The translations under genes were made by a program, and so were the position numbers. Positions 1 to 10,368 of a stretch of DNA of 64,000 nt are shown piece by piece. The DNA is from Terrilactibacillus tamarindi (GTDB taxonomy: Bacteria; Bacillota; Bacilli; Bacillales; Sporolactobacillaceae), in the NCBI RefSeq assembly GCF_009718825.1, contig NZ_WNHB01000014.1:1-64000 (forward strand), in the 5' to 3' direction. Under the pieces are notes generated by a model. The model saw only the letters and a list, made by a program, of their open reading frames with translations. It ran no database searches and was not told where the DNA came from. The first letter of the stretch is position 1. Each line of letters opens with the position of its first letter.

Positions 1-63
1 TTTTTAAAAGATGATTTCATTGTCATTTTGAATAAAATCTTTAAGCTTATTAGGATTTTATTT

Positions 64-1323
64 TTACTTAGAAATTGAATTAAAAGGTTGAAAGGCTTTC
101 GGTATATCTTCCGTAGGACTTACAATAGAATAGGAAAACGGTTGATTGAAAATGGTCTTTGCAATCGAAGAGACATCGTTTAGAGTCACACGATTAATTG
201 TCTCAATCATCTCATCTATCTCTCTTTGTCGGCCTAATGTTAATTCATTTTTCGCGTTACGATTCATTCGGCTACTCGTACTTTCTAAACTAAGCATCAT
301 ATTTCCTTTTAATTGTTCTTTACTATTCTCTAATTCTTTTTGGGTAACGCCTTGATCAGCTATTTTCTCAACTGTTTTTAGTAGAGCATCACATAGTTCA
401 TCCAATTGATCCCGACCTGTCCCGCCATACAACGTAAGTATCCCACTATCTTTATAAGAGGTATGGAATGAAAACGTTGAGTATGCAAGTCCTCGATCTT
501 CACGAATTTCTTGAAATAATCGACTACTCATACTTCCTCCAAGGATATTATTCATCACAATAAGAGGAAATAGAGTCTCATGATTATTGGCGAGTCCTTC
601 GTATCCAAGGCAAACGTGGGCTTGTTCTGTTTCTTTTTTACGGAGTAAATGTTCTGGCATAAAGGTCGGTTTTTGAAATTCTTGGTGATGGTTTCTCTTA
701 GGCGTCGTTTCAAAAATACGTTCCACAATTGGGATGATCTTTTCATCAACATTCCCAGCTATGGATACAACGATGTTATCAGGTGTATAGAATGCTGTCA
801 TGTGATTTCTTAAATCTTGTTGAGTGAAAGATTGAATCGTTTGCTCTGTTCCTAGAATCGGAAATCCTAATGGATGTTTCCCAAAGCTAGCTTCACTTAA
901 TAAATCATGAACAAGATCATCGGGTGTATCATCATACATCTTTATTTCTTCACCAATAACTTGCTTTTCTTTATTTATATCTTCCTCATCGAGTTTTGAA
1001 TGAAAAAGCATATCAGACAAAACATTAACAGCATATTCAGCGTGTTCATCCAGAACCCTTGCATAATAACACGTATATTCTTTGGACGTAAACGCATTGA
1101 CCTGCCCGCCAATACGATCGAAGCTCTCAGCGATTTCTCGAGCATTCCGATTCATAGTACCTTTGAATAACATATGTTCAATAAAATGGGAAATACCATT
1201 GTTTTTTTCGTTTTCATAACGAGAACCCGTTGATACCCAAAAACCAATCGTAACCGATCTGACTGTCGGTAGGTTTTCTAATATGATTCGCACACCGTTT
1301 GAGCAAACATGCTTTGTTATCAC
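64..1323 (-). CDS. mlpA: M16 family zinc protease (MlpA/YmxG)
   Basis: Predicted cytosolic M16 (pitrilysin/processing-peptidase-like) metallopeptidase of 419 residues. The inverted zinc motif HFIEH gives ligands H46 and H50 with catalytic E49. The later REDRGLAYS-like segment matches the C-terminal M16 R/Y motif. I place the start at a GTG (1321-1323) because an AGGAGG sits 8 nt upstream of it; an in-frame ATG 30 bases further up would lie before that ribosome site. It is the last gene of the pnp-ylxY-mlpA run, as in Bacillus. In B. subtilis the homologue is reported to influence extracellular protease expression; its substrate here is unknown. Confidence 0.93.
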   Translation of the reverse strand: MITKHVCSNGVRIILENLPTVRSVTIGFWVSTGSRYENEKNNGISHFIEHMLFKGTMNRNAREIAESFDRIGGQVNAFTSKEYTCYYARVLDEHAEYAVNVLSDMLFHSKLDEEDINKEKQVIGEEIKMYDDTPDDLVHDLLSEASFGKHPLGFPILGTEQTIQSFTQQDLRNHMTAFYTPDNIVVSIAGNVDEKIIPIVERIFETTPKRNHHQEFQKPTFMPEHLLRKKETEQAHVCLGYEGLANNHETLFPLIVMNNILGGSMSSRLFQEIREDRGLAYSTFSFHTSYKDSGILTLYGGTGRDQLDELCDALLKTVEKIADQGVTQKELENSKEQLKGNMMLSLESTSSRMNRNAKNELTLGRQREIDEMIETINRVTLNDVSSIAKTIFNQPFSYSIVSPTEDIPKAFQPFNSISK

Positions 1324-1405
1324 GTGATGTTCCTCCTGTATCCAAATATTCAATATCTCGTACCATCATAACATTCACAAATAGCGAGGACAAATAGATA
1401 AACTG

Positions 1406-1436
1406 AGACTTCCATCAGTGGGGGTCTATCGTTTTT
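1406..1436 (+). other. Hairpin with T-tract, role unknown
   Basis: In the gap between mlpA and ylxY, AGACTTCC (1406-1413) can pair with GGGGGTCT (1420-1427) across a 6-nt loop, followed by a T run. The pairing uses G-U wobbles that exist only in plus-strand RNA; the minus-strand RNA would have two C-A mismatches. No plus-strand gene is nearby, so it may be an antisense terminator, a repeat fragment or chance. Confidence 0.3.
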
Positions 1437-1498
1437 AAAAATCATTTTTAACTAAAGAGAGAAGTTCCTTTTTCATATAAAAAAATAAACACTTAGAT

Positions 1499-2464
1499 TT
1501 ATTTTTCAAGTTTCGGTACCACACGTTCTTCACTTAACATGTCTGATACGGTTCCGAAACGGTAGCCTTTATTCTCAATCCCTTTTATCATCTTACTGAG
1601 CCCACGACTCGATTCTTTTGTCGGATGCATCAGAATCATCGACCCATTTTCTGTTCGACTGATAACACGCATCACCATAGATGTTGTATCAGGATGTTTC
1701 CAATCAACCGTATCTGCTGTCCAAAGAATTGTTCTCATGCCAAGTTGATGTGAAACATTGACTGTTTGTTGATTAAAACTTCCACTTGGTGGGGCCATCA
1801 ACCTCGGTTTTACATCTAGTGTTGCTTCAATCACTCGGTTTGCTTTCTTCAGACTTGTTGATACGTCTGATTTTGTCATTTTATTTAAATCTGGATGTCC
1901 GTAAGCGTGACTGCCTATTTGATGTCCACCCTCTCTGATCATTAAGGCTAATTCAGAATTATCTTCCACCCATTTCCCATCTAGAAAAAAAGTAGCATGT
2001 ATGTGATGGTGATGCAATACTTTGAGCATTTGAGGTATGTATTCATTCCCCCACGATACGTTTATTAAGAAAGCGACCATCGGTTTTTTTTGGTTTCCTC
2101 GGTAAATCGGAGCTGGTGATAAATCTTGAAGATGCTTCTTTGGTGGAACCTCTTTATACACCAATTTTTTCGGGTCAAATTTATTGTTTTTTTTCATCTT
2201 TTGGTAGCTTTTCCGAATATCAACGGTTAAACCATTATAACCGGGTATCGCTTTCCAAACTGGATCGATTCGTGCGTCCTGCGGCTTTTCACTTATTTTG
2301 CTACGATAACTCGTGATTTGTTGATACAAAGCCGTTTGTTTTGCATTTGTTTCATTCGTTTTAATCGACGTTTCATTAAGTTTAGGAAAGAAAAATACTA
2401 GCATAGATCCAAAAATGACGATCGTAAAAAGACAAAAAATCGAAATGTACCATTTTTTCTTCAT
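1499..2464 (-). CDS. ylxY: YlxY-type polysaccharide deacetylase family protein
   Basis: 321-residue NodB-fold protein of the sporulation-associated YlxY family. Residues 1-26 form a lysine-started hydrophobic signal anchor, so the protein probably faces the outside of the membrane. The zinc pair H186 and H190 is present in SHAYGH, and the APPSGSFN, ILWTADTVDW and LMHPT segments match later NodB motifs. The first NodB motif, normally TFDDG, is FLINVSWGNEY (132-142), without the aspartate pair. I believe this is family-wide, and it makes deacetylase activity uncertain. The start follows GGAGG. It sits between pnp and mlpA as in Bacillus. Confidence 0.9.
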   Translation of the reverse strand: MKKKWYISIFCLFTIVIFGSMLVFFFPKLNETSIKTNETNAKQTALYQQITSYRSKISEKPQDARIDPVWKAIPGYNGLTVDIRKSYQKMKKNNKFDPKKLVYKEVPPKKHLQDLSPAPIYRGNQKKPMVAFLINVSWGNEYIPQMLKVLHHHHIHATFFLDGKWVEDNSELALMIREGGHQIGSHAYGHPDLNKMTKSDVSTSLKKANRVIEATLDVKPRLMAPPSGSFNQQTVNVSHQLGMRTILWTADTVDWKHPDTTSMVMRVISRTENGSMILMHPTKESSRGLSKMIKGIENKGYRFGTVSDMLSEERVVPKLEK

Positions 2465-2574
2465 TCGTCCTCCCTCCCTTGTACAACCTTATGCCTATAA
2501 GCTTGTTTTAGAACAATCGGGAGTTCTAAAAATGAAGAACTACACGTATTTTAAATTTATTTTATCTTTTAAAC

Positions 2575-2610
2575 ACCAAAAAACTTGGATGACACAATGT
2601 CTCCAAGTTT
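2575..2610 (-). terminator. Second rho-independent terminator after pnp
   Basis: AAACTTGGA and TCCAAGTTT pair over 9 bp, with an inner GACA/TGTC stem. On the minus strand the hairpin is followed by six T residues. It lies about 50 bp beyond the first terminator, giving a tandem stop between pnp and ylxY. Confidence 0.75.
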
Positions 2611-2654
2611 ATCCAAAACTTATATTTTTATTCTTTGTTAGTGGAAAGAAATTA

Positions 2655-2688
2655 AGGAAAAAAGAAGCGGTCAAACCAACCACCTCTT
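2655..2688 (-). terminator. Rho-independent terminator of pnp
   Basis: An 11-bp stem (2662-2672 with 2678-2688, including G-U pairs) and a 5-nt loop are followed on the minus strand by TTTTTT. It starts 5 bases after the pnp stop codon. Confidence 0.8.
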
Positions 2689-2693
2689 TCCTC

Positions 2694-4805
2694 TTATGCT
2701 TCGGGTTTTTTATTTTCATCCGGAAGGGCTTGCTTCCTAGAAAGTTTGATTCGACCTTGTTTATCGATGTCAATCACCTTAACAAGTACTTCATCGCCTA
2801 GATTGAGAACATCTTCAACCTTTGCGACACGTTTATTATCAAGTTCTGAAATATGAACAAGACCATCTCTTTGATTAAACAACTCAACGAAAGCGCCAAA
2901 CTTTTCAATACGTTTGACTTTTCCTAAGAAAATATCTCCAACATTTACTTCACGTACAATGTCTTCGATGATACTTTTTGCCTTCTCATTCATGTCTTGA
3001 TTTGTTGAAGCAATAAATACCGTACCATCTTGTTCGATATCAATTTTAACGCCTGTCTGTTCAATAATTTTATTAATGACCTTTCCACCTTGGCCAATCA
3101 CGTCTCGAATCTTATCAGATTTAATATGCATCGTTAAAATTTTTGGTGCATAATCTGATAGTTCTTTACGTGGTTTTGGAAGTGCCTGAAGCATGGATTC
3201 AAGAATCTTCATACGACCGTCTTTTGCTTGTGTTAACGCTGTTTCTAATACTTCACGATTAATGCCAGAAATCTTAATATCCATTTGAAGGGCCGTGACC
3301 CCTTTTTCTGTTCCGGCTACTTTAAAGTCCATGTCACCAAGAGCATCTTCCATACCTTGAATGTCCGTTAATACCACAACATCGTCTTCGTATTTGACAA
3401 GACCCATGGCAATACCTGCGACCGGTGCTTTAATAGGAACACCTGCATCCATCATGGCAAGTGTACTGCCGCAAATACTTGCTTGAGAAGTCGATCCATT
3501 CGATTCAAGTACCTCTGATACTAAACGAATCGTATATGGAAAGTCTTCCTCAGACGGTATAACTGGTTCAAGTGCACGTTCACCAAGTGCCCCGTGTCCA
3601 ATTTCACGACGACCAGGTGAACGCATAGGACGGGCTTCACCAACACTAAATGGCGGGAAGTTATAATGATGCATAAAGCGTTTTGATTCTTCCATATCCA
3701 GCCCATCAAGAATTTGGACATCTCCAAGAGCACCTAGTGTACAAATACTTAAGGCTTGAGTCTGACCACGTGTAAACAATCCTGAACCGTGTGTTCTTGG
3801 GAGAATACCTACTTGCGATGACAATGGTCTGATTTCATTGCTTTTCCGGCCATCTGGGCGGATATTTTCACGTACAATCATACGTCGAACTTCTTCTTTT
3901 GTTATTTTATATAACACATCTTCAACCATCGCAATGTCGACATCTTCTTCGGCATTTTCCGTTAAGGTTTCAATTACAGATTGTTTAACTTGGTTAATCG
4001 CTTCATCACGTGCATGTTTTTCCTCTGTGCGAATGGCTTCAGTTAATCTCGTTCCAAGTATTTCTCTGATTTGTTTTTCAAGTTGTTCATCAGCTTTAAA
4101 TAACGTCACTTCCATTTTTTCTTTGCCTATTTCTTTTGCGATTTTTTCTTGGAAAGCAACTAATTCTTTTATGGCTTCATGACCGAACAAAATGGCATCC
4201 AACATAACGGTTTCAGGAACTTCTTTTGCTCCTGCTTCAACCATGTTAATGGCATGTTTCGTTCCTGCGACTGTTAAGTGAATATCACTCTTTTCTGCTT
4301 GTTCGACCGTTGGATTTATAACAAACTCGCCATCCACACGTCCTACAATGACACCTGCTATTGGACCATCAAAAGGCACATCAGAAACACAAAGTGATAA
4401 AGATGAGCCTATCATAGCTGCCATTTCAGATGGACAATCTTGATCGACACTCATGACCATACTTACAATTTGAACTTCATTACGAAATCCATCAGCAAAT
4501 AAGGGGCGAATTGGACGATCAATAAGGCGACTAGCAAGAATCGCTTTTTCACTTGGACGTCCTTCTCTTTTAATAAAGCCCCCAGGTATTTTACCCACTG
4601 CATATAATCTTTCCTCATAGTTCACAGTTAAAGGGAAGAATGGCAGATCTTTTGGTTCTTTGGAAGCCGTGGTTGTTGACAATACAGCTGTTTCTCCATA
4701 ACGAACAAGGACAGCACCATTGGCTTGTTTGGCAAGTTGTCCAATTTCTACAGTAAGTGGCCTTCCAGCCCAATCCATGGTATACGTATGTTTTAATTGT
4801 TCCAT
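2694..4805 (-). CDS. pnp: Polynucleotide phosphorylase
   Basis: 3'-5' phosphorolytic exoribonuclease of 703 residues, acting in mRNA turnover in the cytosol with the RNA degradation machinery. Two RNase PH-like domains (about 1-230 and 310-545) flank an all-alpha linker. They are followed by a KH domain containing the VIGQGGKVI loop (about 555-615) and an S1 domain (about 620-690). The length is typical of Bacillus. The ATG follows AAAGGAG at slightly long spacing. It has its own terminators, and rpsO upstream is separated by a further terminator, so a promoter in the 247-bp gap is expected though I could not fix one. Confidence 0.98.
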   Translation of the reverse strand: MEQLKHTYTMDWAGRPLTVEIGQLAKQANGAVLVRYGETAVLSTTTASKEPKDLPFFPLTVNYEERLYAVGKIPGGFIKREGRPSEKAILASRLIDRPIRPLFADGFRNEVQIVSMVMSVDQDCPSEMAAMIGSSLSLCVSDVPFDGPIAGVIVGRVDGEFVINPTVEQAEKSDIHLTVAGTKHAINMVEAGAKEVPETVMLDAILFGHEAIKELVAFQEKIAKEIGKEKMEVTLFKADEQLEKQIREILGTRLTEAIRTEEKHARDEAINQVKQSVIETLTENAEEDVDIAMVEDVLYKITKEEVRRMIVRENIRPDGRKSNEIRPLSSQVGILPRTHGSGLFTRGQTQALSICTLGALGDVQILDGLDMEESKRFMHHYNFPPFSVGEARPMRSPGRREIGHGALGERALEPVIPSEEDFPYTIRLVSEVLESNGSTSQASICGSTLAMMDAGVPIKAPVAGIAMGLVKYEDDVVVLTDIQGMEDALGDMDFKVAGTEKGVTALQMDIKISGINREVLETALTQAKDGRMKILESMLQALPKPRKELSDYAPKILTMHIKSDKIRDVIGQGGKVINKIIEQTGVKIDIEQDGTVFIASTNQDMNEKAKSIIEDIVREVNVGDIFLGKVKRIEKFGAFVELFNQRDGLVHISELDNKRVAKVEDVLNLGDEVLVKVIDIDKQGRIKLSRKQALPDENKKPEA

Positions 4806-5052
4806 GATTTTTGTGGCTCCTTTCTATTCATACTATATCACCTAAGCACAAGTAAGCCGTTTTTATATAAATTTCTGTATATACACCTTTATAATTTTTG
4901 ATAGACAGAAGATCCATACCCTCTTATTTTCTATCAACACATTAAAAATTAGTCTTAAACAAATCGTCAAATCTGATTTATGTATTTATCGTTAATTTGA
5001 ACCATTATTTAAAAGTACAAAAAAGCGGGAATTATCCCGCTTTTTGTTCATC
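4806..5052 (-). other. Intergenic region pnp–rpsO
   Basis: 247 bp holding the rpsO terminator at its upstream end and otherwise AT-rich sequence. A TGATATAGT extended -10-like box lies close to pnp, but I see no convincing -35 for it. No gene or repeat seen. Confidence 0.5.
5018..5046 (-). terminator. Rho-independent terminator of rpsO
   Basis: The GCGGGA/TCCCGC stem with a 4-nt loop is flanked by A-tract and T-tract, ending in a T run on the minus strand 7 bases after the rpsO stop. Confidence 0.9.
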
Positions 5053-5322
5053 TTATCGACGTAAACCAAGACTATTGATAAGTTCGCGATAACGTGTTAC
5101 ATCTTTGTTACGCAAGTAAGTTAATAGATTACGACGTTTACCAACCATTTTAAGAAGACCACGACGTGAGTGATGATCTTTCTTGTGAGTACGCAAGTGA
5201 TCATTCAACGTATTGATCTGTTCAGTTAGGACAGCAACTTGGACTTCTGGTGAACCAGTATCCTTATCGTGTGTTTTATACTCATTAATGAGTTCATTTT
5301 TACGCTCTTTTGTTAAAGCCAT
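5053..5322 (-). CDS. rpsO: 30S ribosomal protein S15
   Basis: 89-residue S15, a primary binder of 16S rRNA at the central domain three-way junction. Family signatures are the GSPEVQVA segment and the [14 protein letters not shown] block. The start is the ATG at 5322: it is preceded by a near-perfect AAGGAGGTGA and gives exactly the usual length; an in-frame codon 10 residues upstream is rejected. It has a candidate promoter and its own terminator. S15 autoregulates through mRNA leaders in several bacteria including Geobacillus, so the 100-nt leader is a candidate target. Confidence 0.98.
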   Translation of the reverse strand: MALTKERKNELINEYKTHDKDTGSPEVQVAVLTEQINTLNDHLRTHKKDHHSRRGLLKMVGKRRNLLTYLRNKDVTRYRELINSLGLRR

Positions 5323-5451
5323 CCTTTTCACCTCCTTATAAGTTATCCCCAATTACCCTAGCAAATCGTTGGTGAATCGATATGCCACGATATGGTTAAA
5401 GTACGAAAGTCGTACAAAATTTAGTTTACACTTTTTATATCGACAATTCAA
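5323..5451 (-). promoter_or_regulatory. rpsO promoter and leader
   Basis: Reading the minus strand, TTGAAT (5446-5451), a 17-bp spacer and TAAACT (5423-5428) resemble a SigA promoter. The transcribed leader, about 95 nt, contains a short GTACG/CGTAC hairpin and ends in the strong rpsO ribosome site. An S15-binding fold is possible but not demonstrated by what I can see. Confidence 0.5.
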
Positions 5452-5496
5452 GTCATAGTTATACATTTTCGATAAAAAATAAATCCAAATACTGCT

Positions 5497-6447
5497 TTAC
5501 ATTTGACTGTTAGCCATAAAAAAAGCCGCTGCTTCCTTTTTATCTTGTTCCATTCTTTGAATGAGTGCTTCTGCAGAATCGAATTTTTCCTCATCTCGAA
5601 GTCGCTTAATCCAAGTCACTTTAACCTCCTGATCATACAGATCACCTTGGAAATCTAAGATATAAACCTCTACTGTTACAGGAACCTCCTCATCATAGAA
5701 CGTGGGTCTAACACCAACACTGCAAATTCCATTGAGAGATCTTCCTTGTGAATGAAAGGTCACTAAATAAACCCCATTCTTTGGAATGATAAATTCTTCA
5801 CTGCATGAAACATTAGCTGTAGGAAATCCTAATAACCTGCCGCGTTTGTCCCCATGTACAACAGTACCTCTAATTTCATATTGACGTCCTAACATGACGG
5901 AAACATTTGAAAAATCTCCCTCTTCTATGAGAGAGCGGATGATCGTTGAACTTACTTTCTCTCCATTAACATTGACAAATGGCACAATCGTATGATTAAA
6001 CATACTTCTTGAATAATCATTAATATTCACCATATTACCTGCTGCTTTTTGGCCAAAAGTAAAATCATCCCCAGCGACAATATGTTTAGCATGAAGTTTG
6101 ATTAAATAATAATCAACAAATTCTTGAGGTGACAGTCGACTAAAATTAAGATCAAAATGGACAAAGTAAGTTACATCAATTCCCAATTCTGCAAACAACT
6201 CTGCTTTAACGTCTGGAGGTGTTATGTAATTTTTTCGCTTAGACTTGGGGTTTAGCACAACAGAAGGATGTGGGTGAAAGGTCATAATGGCGGATTGCAT
6301 CCCTTTTTCATTTGCAATGTCAACAGCTGTTTTAATGACTTTTTGATGTCCTTTATGAACACCATCGAAATACCCAAGAGCTATGACTTTCTCTTTAGCC
6401 TTATCTAGCCGGATATCTTCTGGACTCGTTAAGTGAATAATTTCCAT
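5497..6447 (-). CDS. ribF: Bifunctional riboflavin kinase/FAD synthetase
   Basis: Makes FMN from riboflavin and ATP, then FAD from FMN and ATP. The 316-residue protein has an N-terminal nucleotidyltransferase domain with the GYFDGVHKGH signature (about 25-34) and a C-terminal flavokinase domain with LGFPTANV. The ATG at 6447 is preferred to the GTG at 6456 because AAGGTGAG lies at correct spacing before it. That ribosome site is inside the last codons of truB, whose stop is 5 nt upstream, so translation is likely coupled. In Bacillus the gene is also called ribC. Confidence 0.96.
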   Translation of the reverse strand: MEIIHLTSPEDIRLDKAKEKVIALGYFDGVHKGHQKVIKTAVDIANEKGMQSAIMTFHPHPSVVLNPKSKRKNYITPPDVKAELFAELGIDVTYFVHFDLNFSRLSPQEFVDYYLIKLHAKHIVAGDDFTFGQKAAGNMVNINDYSRSMFNHTIVPFVNVNGEKVSSTIIRSLIEEGDFSNVSVMLGRQYEIRGTVVHGDKRGRLLGFPTANVSCSEEFIIPKNGVYLVTFHSQGRSLNGICSVGVRPTFYDEEVPVTVEVYILDFQGDLYDQEVKVTWIKRLRDEEKFDSAEALIQRMEQDKKEAAAFFMANSQM

Positions 6448-6452
6448 CCTTC

Positions 6453-7376
6453 TCACCTTCTATCATCTTCCTTTATTAGGAGAACTTTTACAGGCTTCAT
6501 TAATCCCTCTTTGTCGGGATGCTTTTGATAAATCGCCAAGCAATCCCCCTCTTGATTAAAGACGGCAAATGGACTCATGCCTTCTTGTGTTTTTAATGGT
6601 AGGACAGCACCATTTAATATTTTCTCTTCTAAATTTTTGTCAACGACCAAACTTGGCATATATTGAAGGGCATAAGAAATAGTCGAAAGACATTCTGAAA
6701 ATCTATTTTCTTGTACAGCTTGTTCAATTTCTTCAAAGGTAAAACAATCATTGACCTGAAAAGGGCCAGCCGATGTACGAGTTAATGTTTCGAGATGCGC
6801 TGGATATCCACATTTTCTTCCGATATCAACAGCTAATGTTCGTACATATGTTCCTTTGCTGCATTTAACATCAAAAGGTATCTCTGATTCAAACACTGAC
6901 TGATTCCCGTGAATCCTTAATTCATATATGGTCACTTCTCTGACAGGCCTGGTTACTGTCATACCTGCACGAGCATACTCATATAACTTCTTTCCATTCA
7001 CTTTAACAGCGGAATACATGGGCGGGACTTGTTGAATTACACCTTTGAAAGAATTAAAAACCCTTTCAATGTCCTGACGATTTAATACTCCTTGAACTTT
7101 TTTCTCCTCGATCACATGTCCGGTCGCATCCTCGGTATCCGTTGCTCGTCCGAGTTTTATTTTACCACGATATGATTTTGGATAATTGAGTAAGTATTCC
7201 GATACTTTTGTAGCTCTACCTAAACAAATGGGGAGAACACCGTCAACTTCAGGATCCAATGTTCCGGTATGACCTATTTTTTTATAGCGTAATAATTTTC
7301 TTAATCGATATATACAATCATGAGAAGTCATTCCCTTAGGTTTGTAGAGCGGTAAAATCCCAGTATATGACGACAT
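6453..7376 (-). CDS. truB: tRNA pseudouridine-55 synthase
   Basis: Converts U55 to pseudouridine in the T loop of tRNAs. The HTGTLDPEVDGVLP motif supplies the catalytic aspartate D41, and KGMTSHD near residue 17 and the later KVNGKKLYEYAR-like segment match TruB. 307 residues, typical length. The start follows AAGGTGA. It is the first gene after the rbfA terminator and is translationally coupled to ribF. Confidence 0.97.
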   Translation of the reverse strand: MSSYTGILPLYKPKGMTSHDCIYRLRKLLRYKKIGHTGTLDPEVDGVLPICLGRATKVSEYLLNYPKSYRGKIKLGRATDTEDATGHVIEEKKVQGVLNRQDIERVFNSFKGVIQQVPPMYSAVKVNGKKLYEYARAGMTVTRPVREVTIYELRIHGNQSVFESEIPFDVKCSKGTYVRTLAVDIGRKCGYPAHLETLTRTSAGPFQVNDCFTFEEIEQAVQENRFSECLSTISYALQYMPSLVVDKNLEEKILNGAVLPLKTQEGMSPFAVFNQEGDCLAIYQKHPDKEGLMKPVKVLLIKEDDRR

Positions 7377-7459
7377 TTACTCACCTTCTTTAAAGCTTAA
7401 CAGAATCAAGATACGTCTAAAGGATCAAAAAAATAGAACATAGGTTACATGTCACAAAG

Positions 7460-7500
7460 CACAAGAGAAAAGGATAGACGTAAACATTGTCTATCCCCGT
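7460..7500 (-). terminator. Probable terminator after rbfA
   Basis: GGATAGAC (7472-7479) pairs with GTCTATCC (7489-7496), and the flanks extend the stem imperfectly. The minus-strand tail is TTTTCTC, a weak T tract. It lies between rbfA and truB and may allow partial read-through. Confidence 0.6.
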
Positions 7501-7559
7501 CTCTTACATTTTTAGCACAATTATGAATGAAAAAGGAGACTAAATCAACTCTTTCGTCA

Positions 7560-7916
7560 TTATTTCATTTCATCATTATGATTGAGCTCATGAAGGAGTT
7601 GATTAATGTGGTTGCCATATTCTATAGACTCGTCAAATTTGAACATGATATCTGGTGTCTTGCGCAACCGTATTCTCTTCCCTACTTCTGAGCGGATAAA
7701 CCCTTTGGCTTTTGACAATCCTGTAATCGTGTTCTCTTTGTCTTCATTACTTCCTAGAACACTAATATAGACTGTTGATTGCTGAAGATCACCAGTAACT
7801 TCGACACCTGTGACGGTAACAAAGCCGACTCTAGGATCCTTGATTTTATTTTGAATAATATCACTTAATTCTTTCTTCATCTGTTCACCAATACGGTGAG
7901 AACGTAAATTTGCCAT
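7560..7916 (-). CDS. rbfA: 30S ribosome-binding factor RbfA
   Basis: Small KH-fold factor (118 residues) needed for late 16S rRNA maturation and cold adaptation, acting on 30S subunits. The [17 protein letters not shown] opening and the [15 protein letters not shown] segment are diagnostic. The ATG at 7916 is chosen because GAGGTG lies just upstream and it matches the family opening. It lies 13 nt after ylxP at the end of the rimP–infB operon. Confidence 0.96.
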   Translation of the reverse strand: MANLRSHRIGEQMKKELSDIIQNKIKDPRVGFVTVTGVEVTGDLQQSTVYISVLGSNEDKENTITGLSKAKGFIRSEVGKRIRLRKTPDIMFKFDESIEYGNHINQLLHELNHNDEMK

Positions 7917-7929
7917 GTTGCACCTCACT

Positions 7930-8211
7930 TTAAAGCCATTCAAAACTTGTCACTGTTCGTTCAATATCCGTTCTCTGATCGATGAGAGCAAGAGCATGAT
8001 GTAATTCACGCTCAATATGCACCCTCGATGTTCCAACAGATACAAAAGCAAACTTTGATCTTTGCCAGATGTTTTGATAATCTATTTCGCTAGCTGAAAG
8101 ATTATAGCGCTGCTTTGCTTTTGACAATATACTCTTAATAATGGCACGTTTGTCTTTTAGTGACTGTGGATCATATAGAATACATTCACAAATTGCAGCG
8201 CCAATGATCAT
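7930..8211 (-). CDS. ylxP: DUF503 family protein YlxP
   Basis: 93-residue conserved small protein. The opening [21 protein letters not shown] (split here by position: residues 1-21, ending in the SLKDKR motif) is typical of DUF503. Its start overlaps the infB stop as ATGA, so it is translationally coupled to IF2. The B. subtilis gene lies in the same place; a role in ribosome function is suspected from context only. Confidence 0.92.
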   Translation of the reverse strand: MIIGAAICECILYDPQSLKDKRAIIKSILSKAKQRYNLSASEIDYQNIWQRSKFAFVSVGTSRVHIERELHHALALIDQRTDIERTVTSFEWL

Positions 8212-10364
8212 TTTTGCTTAACTTCTTCCATAACAAAGGCTTCCATAGTATCGCCTTCTTTAATATCATTGAAGTTCTCTAATGTAATACCGCATTCGTA
8301 TCCTGCAGAAACTTCCTTAACATCATCTTTGAAACGTTTCAATGTATCTACATTTCCTTCGTAAATCACAACACCGTCTCGAATAAGCCTGATTCCTGCT
8401 GATCGCGAAATTTTACCTTCAGTGACATAACAACCAGCAATCATCCCTACTTTAGATACTTTAAACGTTGTTCTAACTTCCACTTGACCAATGACTTTTT
8501 CTTTAAACTCAGGATCAAGCATCCCTTTCATCGCCGATTCCATTTCGTCAATAGCGTCATAAATAACACGATATAAACGGATATCAACTTGTTCTGCTTC
8601 TGCAGTACTTTTAGCATGGTTGTCTGGACGAACATTAAATCCAATAATTATGGCGTTTGAAGCTGATGCAAGAATAATATCAGATTCCGTTATACCTCCA
8701 ACACCTGTATGGATAATGTTTATTTTACATCCTTCTACTTCTATCTTCCGAAGAGATCCAGCAAGAGCTTCTACAGATCCTTGTACATCCGCTTTGACGA
8801 TGACATTAATTTCTTTTATGTCACCTTCTTGGATTTTCTGGAAGAGATCGTCTAGACTAACTTTCGATGTTTCTTTTCTATGGGCTAATACAAGACGTTC
8901 AGCTCTAGTTTCCCCAATTTGTCTTGCTTTTTTCTCATCTTCAAAGACCATAAATTGGTCCCCAGCGTTAGGAACAAGATTTAAACCAGTGATTTCTACT
9001 GGAGTTGATGGTTTTGCATTTTTCACTCGTCTGCCAAGATCATTGACCATTGCTCTTACTCGACCGAAGGCCCCGCCAACAACAATTGGGTCTCCCACAT
9101 GTAAGGTACCATTTTGTACGAGTAAGGTCGCAACCGGTCCTCTACCTTTATCAAGTTCAGCTTCAACAACGGTACCTCGTGCAAGTGTATCAGGATTTGC
9201 TTTATATTCTTCCACTTCGGCAACGAGCAAGATCATTTCTAGAAGTTCATCAATACCTTCTCCACTGAGTGCGGATAATTTAACAAAGATAGTATCCCCA
9301 CCCCAGTCTTCTGGTATGAGTTCGTGCTCTGTTAATTCTTGCATAACGCGATCTGGATTCGCGCCTTCTTTATCAATTTTGTTTACAGCAACAATAATAG
9401 GAACATTCGCTGCTTTCGCATGATGAATGGCTTCGACTGTTTGTGGCATAACACCGTCATCTGCTGCAACAACAAGGATCGTAATATCCGTAATTTCTGC
9501 CCCTCTAGCTCTCATTGTTGTAAAAGCAGCATGTCCTGGCGTGTCTAGAAATGTAATTTTCTTGCCTTGATGACTAATTTGATAGGCGCCAATATGTTGT
9601 GTAATGCCGCCAGCTTCCCCCTCAGTAACCTTTGTGTGTCTAATGGAGTCCAGTAATGTTGTTTTACCATGATCAACATGACCCATTATGGTCACAACAG
9701 GTGGCCTGATTATCGCCGTATCATCATCTATTTCAAATTCACGATCTTCAAATTGAGCTTCATCCTCCACGACTTCTTCCTCTACAGCAACGCCATAGTC
9801 CGTTGCTAAGAGTTCAATCGTATCTTTATCTAATTCTTGGTTTTTAGTAGCCATAATACCAAGCATCATTAATTTCTTAATGATTTCAGTCGATTCTCTA
9901 CCAAGTTTTTCTGCAAATTGGGCAACCGATAAAGAACCTAAAAAGGTGATTTTTTCAGGTAATTTAATTTCTTGTTTTACAGACGGTGACGTACGCTTAT
10001 TATTTCTTTTCTTGTTATACCTTTTATTATTGGGATGATTATTACTATTACTCTTATTATTCATTCTTTTTCGATTGTCATTTTTGCCACGATTTTGGTT
10101 TTGATTTGATTTATTTTGCGTTTTTATAGCTTCCACACGTACCTCTTTGTTTGTTTTATTTTTTGTTTGTCCTTCAGTTTGATTTTCTTTAGTCTCTTTT
10201 TTAGTAGAAGGATTCACACTATGATTTAATTTTCCAATGATATCATCTTCGATAACCGACATATGGCTCGAAACTTCTACTCCCAACTGTTTCAATTCCA
10301 TAATCACTTTTTTACTCGTTAACTGATGTTGTTTTGCATATTCATAGACACGCATCTTACTCAT
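8208..10364 (-). CDS. infB: Translation initiation factor IF-2
   Basis: GTPase that positions initiator tRNA on the 30S subunit and promotes 50S joining. The 718-residue protein has an N-terminal IF2N domain (1-50), a highly charged Asn/Lys/Arg-rich linker (about 60-130), a second IF2N-like domain (135-195) and the G domain. The G1 motif GHVDHGKT is at 228-235, followed by DTPGHAAF and NKID. Beta-barrel and fMet-tRNA-binding domains end the protein. The start follows GGGGGTGA. It belongs to the rimP-nusA-ylxR-ylxQ-infB-ylxP-rbfA operon. Confidence 0.98.
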   Translation of the reverse strand: MSKMRVYEYAKQHQLTSKKVIMELKQLGVEVSSHMSVIEDDIIGKLNHSVNPSTKKETKENQTEGQTKNKTNKEVRVEAIKTQNKSNQNQNRGKNDNRKRMNNKSNSNNHPNNKRYNKKRNNKRTSPSVKQEIKLPEKITFLGSLSVAQFAEKLGRESTEIIKKLMMLGIMATKNQELDKDTIELLATDYGVAVEEEVVEDEAQFEDREFEIDDDTAIIRPPVVTIMGHVDHGKTTLLDSIRHTKVTEGEAGGITQHIGAYQISHQGKKITFLDTPGHAAFTTMRARGAEITDITILVVAADDGVMPQTVEAIHHAKAANVPIIVAVNKIDKEGANPDRVMQELTEHELIPEDWGGDTIFVKLSALSGEGIDELLEMILLVAEVEEYKANPDTLARGTVVEAELDKGRGPVATLLVQNGTLHVGDPIVVGGAFGRVRAMVNDLGRRVKNAKPSTPVEITGLNLVPNAGDQFMVFEDEKKARQIGETRAERLVLAHRKETSKVSLDDLFQKIQEGDIKEINVIVKADVQGSVEALAGSLRKIEVEGCKINIIHTGVGGITESDIILASASNAIIIGFNVRPDNHAKSTAEAEQVDIRLYRVIYDAIDEMESAMKGMLDPEFKEKVIGQVEVRTTFKVSKVGMIAGCYVTEGKISRSAGIRLIRDGVVIYEGNVDTLKRFKDDVKEVSAGYECGITLENFNDIKEGDTMEAFVMEEVKQK

Positions 10365-10368
10365 ATGT

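Noticed and set aside
2415-2801. 128-codon plus-strand open frame over the ylxY start and pnp end
   Set aside because: It runs through the two pnp terminators and the ends of two real genes; composition is not protein-like.
8620-9423. 267-codon open frame on the plus strand opposite infB
   Set aside because: It lies wholly antisense to a well-conserved IF2 coding region, has a Ser/Thr/Pro-rich composition typical of shadow frames and no recognisable domain.
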